A program made the translations under genes and the position numbers. DNA of 64,000 nucleotides from Anaerobaca sp035448545 (GTDB lineage Bacteria; Planctomycetota; Phycisphaerae; Sedimentisphaerales; Anaerobacaceae), in NCBI GenBank assembly GCA_035448545.1, contig DAOTJE010000006.1:62001-126000 (forward strand), read 5' to 3'. Below, in pieces: positions 58,764 through 64,000 of this stretch. Below the pieces are notes generated by a model that was not told the origin of the DNA, made no database searches, and was given only the letters and a program-made list of their open reading frames with translations. Every line of letters starts with the position of its first letter. Positions within the stretch are counted from its first letter, which is position 1.

Positions 58764-59390
58764 ATGGGCAGCGGCTGCGCAACTGAACGTATGTCGATGG
58801 TCGGTGCTATGACAAAACCTGTTGAGCACACAGCTTACGACGATCTCGTGATGCAGGCCAAGACGCAGGCCGGCGCCCTGGCGCAGCTTTACGAACTGTA
58901 CTACGAGCGGATTTACAGGTTTTGTGTGCACCGGCTGTACAGCAGCACCGCGGCCGAGGACATCACCTCCGGTGTGTTTCTGACGGTGGCGGCCGCCATC
59001 CGACAGTTCAAGGGCTGCACCGAACAGGATTTCCGGGCCTGGATCTTCACCATCGCCGCCAACCAGGCCAACGCCTACATACGGAAGACCTCGCGGCGCA
59101 GAAGACTTATGGAAAACGTTGTCGCCATGCGAAAGGCTTCCCAGCCGCAGGAGAGCACCTGGTCGGAGATGGACTGGCCGACGCTGTACACCGCCATCCT
59201 GCAACTGAAGCCCGAGCATCAGACGGTTCTGACGCTGCGGTTCTTCGAGAACATGGATTTCGATGAGATCGGTCGAGTGATGGACGCCAAACCCGCGACA
59301 ATCAGGGTCACGCTGCACCGGGTTCTCCGGAAGCTCCGGGAGGTCCTGCGCAGTGATTTCGGCCAAGAGGAGCATGATGAAGGAGCGTGA
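58764..59390 (+). CDS. ECF-type RNA polymerase sigma factor
   Basis: 208 residues if started at ATG 58764 (GAGG 9 nt upstream); ATG 58791 or 58809 are alternatives and the first 15 residues are not family-like. Sigma region 2: GALAQLYELYYERIYRFCVHRLYSSTAAEDITSGVFLTVAAAIRQF (core and -10 recognition); region 4: LKPEHQTVLTLRFFENMDFDEIGRVMDAKPATIRVTLHRVLRKLREVL (-35 recognition helix). Such short two-domain factors answer signals through a paired anti-sigma. Its stop overlaps the next gene by 14 nt, the usual sigma/anti-sigma layout. Confidence 0.92.
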   Translation: MGSGCATERMSMVGAMTKPVEHTAYDDLVMQAKTQAGALAQLYELYYERIYRFCVHRLYSSTAAEDITSGVFLTVAAAIRQFKGCTEQDFRAWIFTIAANQANAYIRKTSRRRRLMENVVAMRKASQPQESTWSEMDWPTLYTAILQLKPEHQTVLTLRFFENMDFDEIGRVMDAKPATIRVTLHRVLRKLREVLRSDFGQEEHDEGA

Positions 59391-60900
59391 TTTCGAGAAA
59401 CTCGTTGCCGGCCTGAAGATCGATACCGTGCCGAATCCGGCCCACAAGGAGCGTCTGCGACAGCAGATGCTGGCGACCTTCGAGACGGTCAACCGGTCGG
59501 TCGGGCCGAGGCTGGTGCCGGCGCCCGAACGATCGGCGTTTTCGGCGTTCCGGCCGGTGGCGAAGGTGGCGGTCGCCGCCGCCATCGTCGTAACAGCCGT
59601 CGTCGGCATCCAGGTCCGACGCGGATGGGGTCCGCCCACGCTGAGCCAGGTCCGGCAGGCCACGCAGAAGATGGCCTGGCTGCACGCGGTCGTCACGGAG
59701 TATCGGGACGGCAAGGTTCACACCGATCAACAGTGGAACGACTTCGCCTCTCGCAAGGCGTACATCCTGGCCTCCGACGGCTCCGTGGTGGTCTCCGACT
59801 TCGGGGCGGGCCGGCGGGAGATGCTGTACAGCCCGCAGGTCAAGGCGGTGGTGATCAGCGAGCTTCCCGGCAAGGGGCTCTTCGGCGCCGATGCGGCGTA
59901 CACGCTCGTTGATGCCTTCTCCGTCTTTGCCGCCAAGGACGACGTCGCGGTCGCGCGACGGACCGACCACTACGAAGGCCAGAAGGTCCTGATGTACGAA
60001 CTGGAAAAGTCCAATCCCGGCGTCACCGTGGGCGGTCGGCGCGTCGAGCGGCTTCGGATGAGACTCATGGCCGATCCGGAAACGCGGCGACTCGTGGGCG
60101 CGCACGTCGAGCAGCTCGGCGATAGCGGGGCCATGCTCAGCCGGCAGGAATGGGTGATGAGCTATCCGCAGTCCGGCCCGATGAGCATCTACGACCTCGG
60201 CGTGCCGGAGTCGACCCGGATCATCCATCGCACCAGCCAGACGACGGGGACGCCGCCCCAGGAACCGCGCCCGATCGGCACGCCCGAGGACCTGGGTCGC
60301 ACACGCCTGATGCCGCTGGAGATCCCGCTGCCCAGGCCGATGTTCATCGGAACGCCCGCCGATGTGCGGATGCCGAACCTCGAACGGCCGCGCAGAGGGG
60401 CGAGGCCGCCTTTCCTGGTACCGTTGGGAACGACGAACGTCGCCGCCGGAAAGCCGGTCTTCGCCAGCGATTCCGAGCCGTCGATGGGAAGCCTGGACAT
60501 GATTACCGATGGCGACAAGGAGGCGACCGACGGCAGCATTGTCGAGCTGGGGCCCGGCGTCCAATACGTCACCATCGATCTGCGCGATCGCTATGAGATC
60601 TATGCGATCGTCGTCTGGCATTACCACCTTCGCCCGCATGTCTACGTGGACGTGGTCGTGCAGGTCTGCGACGATCCGCAGTTCGCCGACGGCGTCAAAA
60701 CGGTCTTCAACAACGATATCGACAATTCGGCCCGCTTGGGCAAGGGCGAAGACCTGCACTACGTCGAGACGAACGAGGGCAAGCTCATCGACACGCAAGG
60801 CATTCGCGGCCGCTACGTCCGACTCTACAGCAACGGCCACGTGGACGGCGACCTGAACCACTACATCGAAGTCGAGGTCTATGGCCGACCGGCAAGATAG
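59377..60900 (+). CDS. Anti-sigma-like membrane protein with LolA/RseB-like and C-terminal discoidin domains
   Basis: 507 residues from ATG 59377 (AGAGGAG upstream), overlapping the sigma gene. Cytoplasmic N-terminus (1-60, helical, acid/base rich) that could hold the sigma factor, one membrane helix (about 62-80), a periplasmic beta-domain (about 95-285; strands EQWNDF-like, KAYILASDGSVVVSDFGAGRREMLYSPQVKAVVI) resembling LolA/RseB-type sensors, a Pro-rich linker (about 288-345), and a discoidin (F5/8 type C) domain at 352-505 (TNVAAGKPVFASDSEP... ITDGDKEATDG... GRYVRLYSNG). A carbohydrate-binding tip on an anti-sigma would let sugars control the sigma factor. Function inferred from layout. 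Confidence 0.8.
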   Translation: MKERDFEKLVAGLKIDTVPNPAHKERLRQQMLATFETVNRSVGPRLVPAPERSAFSAFRPVAKVAVAAAIVVTAVVGIQVRRGWGPPTLSQVRQATQKMAWLHAVVTEYRDGKVHTDQQWNDFASRKAYILASDGSVVVSDFGAGRREMLYSPQVKAVVISELPGKGLFGADAAYTLVDAFSVFAAKDDVAVARRTDHYEGQKVLMYELEKSNPGVTVGGRRVERLRMRLMADPETRRLVGAHVEQLGDSGAMLSRQEWVMSYPQSGPMSIYDLGVPESTRIIHRTSQTTGTPPQEPRPIGTPEDLGRTRLMPLEIPLPRPMFIGTPADVRMPNLERPRRGARPPFLVPLGTTNVAAGKPVFASDSEPSMGSLDMITDGDKEATDGSIVELGPGVQYVTIDLRDRYEIYAIVVWHYHLRPHVYVDVVVQVCDDPQFADGVKTVFNNDIDNSARLGKGEDLHYVETNEGKLIDTQGIRGRYVRLYSNGHVDGDLNHYIEVEVYGRPAR

Positions 60901-61033
60901 ACCGCCGCCCGATCACGGTTGCCAAACGCCGGAGGCGTTCGAAGTAGATCCTGCCGGACTTGTGCCCGGTGCGAGCCAGCATGTTGAGCGCAGGGACCAA
61001 GCAAAGACTTCGCCCGTATCGGGTTTCGCGCTG

Positions 61034-61151
61034 GAGGACATTGCATGGCCCGCGAAAGCGCTTCCGCTCGGACGGCTCGCTCGACTGGGAAGAAACGTAC
61101 GACCGAGGCGTCCTGCAAGTCAACCGCAAAACCTACCCCGCACCAGGGTGA
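61034..61151 (+). pseudogene. Possible 3' remnant of a MORN-repeat protein
   Basis: In this frame the strand reads LHGPRKRFRSDGSLDWEETYDRGV and stops at TGA 61149-61151. The G-x-R-x-x-x-x-x-D-G-x-L-x-x-E-x-x-Y-x-x-G pattern and GC-rich third positions look like one MORN_2 unit, but there is no start and no longer domain, so it would be a decayed fragment. Confidence 0.3.
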
Positions 61152-61316
61152 CCTGCGTGAAGGAACAGCATGGGCGCAGGAGATGCCCATCCGCCAATCC
61201 GCCGGCCGGACTGACCGACTCTCCTCGGAGCCGCTTCTCAGGCTGCCGTGTGAGTGCCAGGGATGCTCTGACACACGTGATCGAATGCGGACGCCGCACA
61301 GCCGGACATAGCGAAA

Positions 61317-61348
61317 GGGCCTGCCCCGATATGCGTCGAGACAGGCCC
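61317..61348 (-). terminator. Hairpin downstream of the LamG protein gene
   Basis: GGGCCTG (61317-61323) and CAGGCCC (61342-61348) form a 7-bp stem with an 18-nt loop; on the minus strand it ends in CCCTTTCGC, a weak T-run, 47 nt past the stop of the large surface protein. Confidence 0.4.
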
Positions 61349-61394
61349 TGTCTGGTGCTTCTGAATCCGGCAGGTTCCTGCCGCTGGTGAAACG

Positions 61395-64000
61395 TTAGGG
61401 AGCGGCGGGACTGCCGTAGGCGATGTCGTCCACATAGACAATGCCGGTACCGCCAGCCTTCGGAGCGGTCTTGCTGCCCACACCAATGACCATCTTATTG
61501 ACCCGGCTCAGGTTCACGCCGTTCAAGTCGCTGTACGGGATCGACCATTCCTGCCACGTCGGACGCTGTGTGATGGCCGCATCCGCGTTCACGACCGTCT
61601 TGGTCTTGCCCGTGCTGTCTTCGATCCTTACGTACATCGATTCCGCTGAGTTGCCCACCGGCTGGGTGATACCGATGCCTGCTGTCTGCCAGTTGCCCGT
61701 CACATTGCCGGTCGTCGAGACGTTCGAGAACTCTGCCGCCGTCGAGGCCGCGGCGTCGTGGCTGCACACCGCCAGACCGATATACACGCTGCTGGCCATC
61801 GTAATGTCCACCGGCGCCGTGGCCGTGATGTCCGTCCAGGTAACCCCATCCGCCGACTGTTGAGCGGTAAAGATGTTGCCTGTGCGGGTCAGCTTGACCC
61901 AGCGCGGCATCGCGACGTTGGCCACGTCCGTGTTGGCGCTGTCCCCGCCGGCAATCGGACGGCGCTGGAACGACACGCCATGCGACGCTTCCGGTGTCAC
62001 CGCTACAAACGCGTGCTTCGAGCCGGGTTCGAGCGTTTCACGGATCATCACACCAGCCTTGGCCCATTCGTTGCTGCGCACCAGACTGTCGACGCGCACC
62101 ACGATTGAGCCGTTGCCGCTGAGGTTCTTATACGCAAAGCGGAACTGATCGGCCGTACCCCAGATGTCGGTGCCGATGGCGCTCATGACGATGCTGCCGT
62201 CGGCCGCTTCCACAAAATCGGGCGCGTTGCCCCGCACGTAGAGTACGAGCGTGTCGGCGCCATTGCCCGTCCAATCCTGCGCGGAATCGAATTCCCGCTC
62301 GGTCTCGGAATAGAACGGCGCAACTGTGTTGTTGTATTGGAGCGGCATCGACTGCTTGCCGCCGTGAACGATCGTCTTCTCTGTGAACGGAGCGTCGAGA
62401 TAGCCGACGGTTGAGCCGGTGTTATTGGTCCAGCCGTCGATCCAGGTCTGGAAGACGGTCTGTCCGGCCTCGATGTCGTCCGTATAGCCCTCGAAATCGT
62501 CGACCATCGCGTATTCGATCGTCGAGAAGCTCCAGACGTCCCCTTCCCAGGAGCCGGCGCCGGTTTCATTGACCTCGTTGACCTTCCAGTAGTAGGTCGA
62601 GCCGAAGTTCAGACCGCCAAGCTCATAGCGGCTTTCGCTGACCGTGTCGACCAGGGCGCTGCCATCGACCACGGCCGCCTGGTCCATGCTGACGTACAGC
62701 TCGTGCGCCGCGGCCAGGCGTCCACTTCGCCAGTCGAGCGCCACGTCCAAAGGCACATCGGCCTGCCCCACCGCCGGCACAGGCTCGCGCGCCTCGACAG
62801 GCAAGTACGTGAAGCGGACTTCGCTCAATCCATACTGCGGCATCACGCCCATGTTCCAGTTGGACTTGACCGTAATCCGGATATACTTGGCGGCCACGTT
62901 CCGGAGGTCCAACGTCGTATTGGCGGCGTAGTCCGACCGGGCGGTTGCCTTGGCAAACTCCATGTCGCCGAAAACGGTCCACTCGGCACCGTCGAGGGAA
63001 TACTCGATGGTCACGTCCTTGAGTCCGAAGCCCAGAACAAGTTCGAATCGGCTGTTGTAGTTCCAGACCTTCATCTCCCAGAGTTGGTAGATGCGGTCGA
63101 ACTCGTATTGGATCCAGATCGGTGTCGCATCCGTCGGCGTGGCCAGCCACATGTGCGTCGCCTCGGTGGAGTGTTGATCGCGGCTGTTCAGGCCGGAGCC
63201 GTTGACCGTATTCTGTGCCGGAGAATCCGCGTCGGCCACGGAAGCAGTGGCCTTGATGTTCGCGATCGGGTAGACGTAAGGCTCGACGGTAAAGCTCCAG
63301 ACCTGGCCTTTGAAGACGGTGCTGTCCGGCGGTGCGTTGACTTCATCGACACGCCAATAGTAGGTGCCATCGAATGCGAGCAGGCCGGGTGGATCGTACG
63401 TCGTGCCGGTCTGGCCCTGACTGAGTAGTACACCCATCGGATTGGACCGGCTGGCGGCTTCCACGTCCGCCAGACTCGTCCCGAAGTATACATCGTGCGC
63501 GACAGCGGAATCTCCCGGCGACCAGCTCACGATCACGTCCTGGGGGACGTCCGTTGCGCCATCCGACGGGCTGGGCGCCGAACTGGAGGTGTAGTCGCCC
63601 GCCATGGCTTTGGCCAGTGCCTCCACCGAGAGGGCATTGTTGAAGATTCGCACCTCGTCGATGGTGCCGACAAAGGTCTCGTTATTAGTGGAATCCACAC
63701 AGCCAATGGTCACCGGCGTAGCGTTCGCGGCCTCTCTGAAGGTAATACTCCCGGTTGAGACTTGCTCGCCGTTGACATATTGTATGGCGGTGCCATTCTC
63801 CCAGGTCAGAGCCACATGAGCCCACTCGTTCGCATAGGGCAGAAGGTAGGTATTGCCCCACCACAGACCTGTCCCGCCCCCGCTGTAGTCGGCTCGAAAC
63901 AACAGAGCGCCGGCGGGGGTAGCTTCCCAGAACCACTTGATTGTGTTCCCGGTGGTATCCCAGCCGAGACGCTTGCCGATGATGCCCTGATGCTCGATGC
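61395..64000 (-). CDS. Large secreted LamG/FN3-like/discoidin protein (5' end outside window)
   Basis: At least 868 residues; the frame stays open to the right edge, so TTG 63902 is not the start. Domains from N to C: LamG-like jellyroll (ALLFRADYSGGGTGLWWG... VALTWENGTAIQYVNGEQVSTG), an FN3/Ig-like module (SPSDGATDVPQDVIVSWSPGDSAVAHDVYFGTS), a discoidin-like domain (HMWLATPTDATPIWIQYEFDRIYQLWEMKVWNYN), a second FN3-like module, a beta-sandwich (MVDDFEGYTDDIEAGQTVFQTWIDG), a DUF1349-like jellyroll (GVMIRETLEPGSKHAFVAVTPEASHGVSF) and a terminal beta-sandwich ending VDDIAYGSPAAP. No PEP-CTERM or catalytic motif seen. A surface or secreted polysaccharide-binding protein; a likely target of the adjacent sigma factor, by position only. 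Confidence 0.88.
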   Translation of the reverse strand, partial: IEHQGIIGKRLGWDTTGNTIKWFWEATPAGALLFRADYSGGGTGLWWGNTYLLPYANEWAHVALTWENGTAIQYVNGEQVSTGSITFREAANATPVTIGCVDSTNNETFVGTIDEVRIFNNALSVEALAKAMAGDYTSSSAPSPSDGATDVPQDVIVSWSPGDSAVAHDVYFGTSLADVEAASRSNPMGVLLSQGQTGTTYDPPGLLAFDGTYYWRVDEVNAPPDSTVFKGQVWSFTVEPYVYPIANIKATASVADADSPAQNTVNGSGLNSRDQHSTEATHMWLATPTDATPIWIQYEFDRIYQLWEMKVWNYNSRFELVLGFGLKDVTIEYSLDGAEWTVFGDMEFAKATARSDYAANTTLDLRNVAAKYIRITVKSNWNMGVMPQYGLSEVRFTYLPVEAREPVPAVGQADVPLDVALDWRSGRLAAAHELYVSMDQAAVVDGSALVDTVSESRYELGGLNFGSTYYWKVNEVNETGAGSWEGDVWSFSTIEYAMVDDFEGYTDDIEAGQTVFQTWIDGWTNNTGSTVGYLDAPFTEKTIVHGGKQSMPLQYNNTVAPFYSETEREFDSAQDWTGNGADTLVLYVRGNAPDFVEAADGSIVMSAIGTDIWGTADQFRFAYKNLSGNGSIVVRVDSLVRSNEWAKAGVMIRETLEPGSKHAFVAVTPEASHGVSFQRRPIAGGDSANTDVANVAMPRWVKLTRTGNIFTAQQSADGVTWTDITATAPVDITMASSVYIGLAVCSHDAAASTAAEFSNVSTTGNVTGNWQTAGIGITQPVGNSAESMYVRIEDSTGKTKTVVNADAAITQRPTWQEWSIPYSDLNGVNLSRVNKMVIGVGSKTAPKAGGTGIVYVDDIAYGSPAAP

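Larger units (their letters stand above)
60901..61394. other. Intergenic region with a possible MORN-repeat gene relic
   Basis: 494 nt. Besides the relic noted separately and the hairpin at 61317, no gene, promoter or repeat stands out. Confidence 0.5.

Noticed and set aside
60881..61390. Plus-strand frame after the anti-sigma gene
   Set aside because: Begins inside the upstream gene and reads as Arg/Pro-rich non-protein text; a different frame there holds the MORN-like fragment.
1..64000. CRISPR array, prophage, integron or defence island
   Set aside because: No regularly spaced direct repeats, no integrase, transposase, restriction, toxin-antitoxin or phage structural gene could be read anywhere in the window.

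Overview
The window looks like the chromosome of a planctomycete, most likely of the Phycisphaerae/Sedimentisphaerales type. This is an inference from gene content: high GC, a ThiD2-ThiE fusion, two PEP-CTERM proteins, an ECF sigma/membrane anti-sigma pair, a LamG/discoidin surface protein, an alpha-L-fucosidase, Tricorn protease and many secreted proteins of unknown family. No rRNA or other phylogenetic marker is present, so the rank below phylum is uncertain. I see no CRISPR array, prophage or intact insertion sequence.

Layout. 0-6.6 kb: the 3' part of a thiamine-phosphate synthase, two secreted glycosidase-like proteins, and a MarR regulator translationally coupled to a secreted esterase. 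6.6-10.7 kb: a DUF6057-like membrane protein, a lipoprotein beta-propeller carrying one CxxCH haem motif, and a small lipoprotein. 10.7-11.7 kb: a long non-coding stretch with DnaA-box-like sequences and a good promoter/operator. 11.7-14.8 kb: two PEP-CTERM proteins and a GH29 fucosidase. 15.3-21.8 kb: housekeeping genes (antiporter-EIIA fusion, gyrA, holA). 21.8-26.2 kb: a DUF1848 protein, an LTA-synthase-like sulfatase-fold enzyme and a crotonase. 26.2-32.6 kb: an RND efflux operon led by its own TetR. 32.9 kb: tRNA-Ser(CGA).

33-47.8 kb is a surface-polysaccharide region: an SGNH esterase, two secreted proteins (one LptC-like), Wzx flippase, UDP-galactopyranose mutase, GlfT-like transferase, Wzy-like polymerase, GT4, an SDR epimerase, GT2, a GT-C enzyme with a nested periplasmic insertion, and a Tat-exported DUF362 protein. 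Together these suggest a galactofuranose-containing polysaccharide made by a Wzx/Wzy route. 48.3-58.7 kb is a peptide-use island: M20 dipeptidase, OPT transporter, M2 peptidyl-dipeptidase, Tricorn and a POT transporter. 58.7-64 kb holds an ECF sigma factor, an anti-sigma-like membrane protein ending in a discoidin domain, and the 3' part of a large LamG/discoidin protein.

Most intergenic gaps are short. Several of the longer ones are filled with interspersed palindromic repeats, including a GGCAGCCTCAA/TTGAGGCTGCC family with at least three sites and a second hairpin family with two diverged copies whose stems show paired substitutions.

The most unusual items are the GT-C protein with a DUF5648-like module nested inside an Ig-like domain, the discoidin-tipped anti-sigma protein, the haem-motif propeller next to the DUF6057-like protein, and an RND pump lacking the classical proton-relay residues. 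I did not find a clearly new defence or mobile system.
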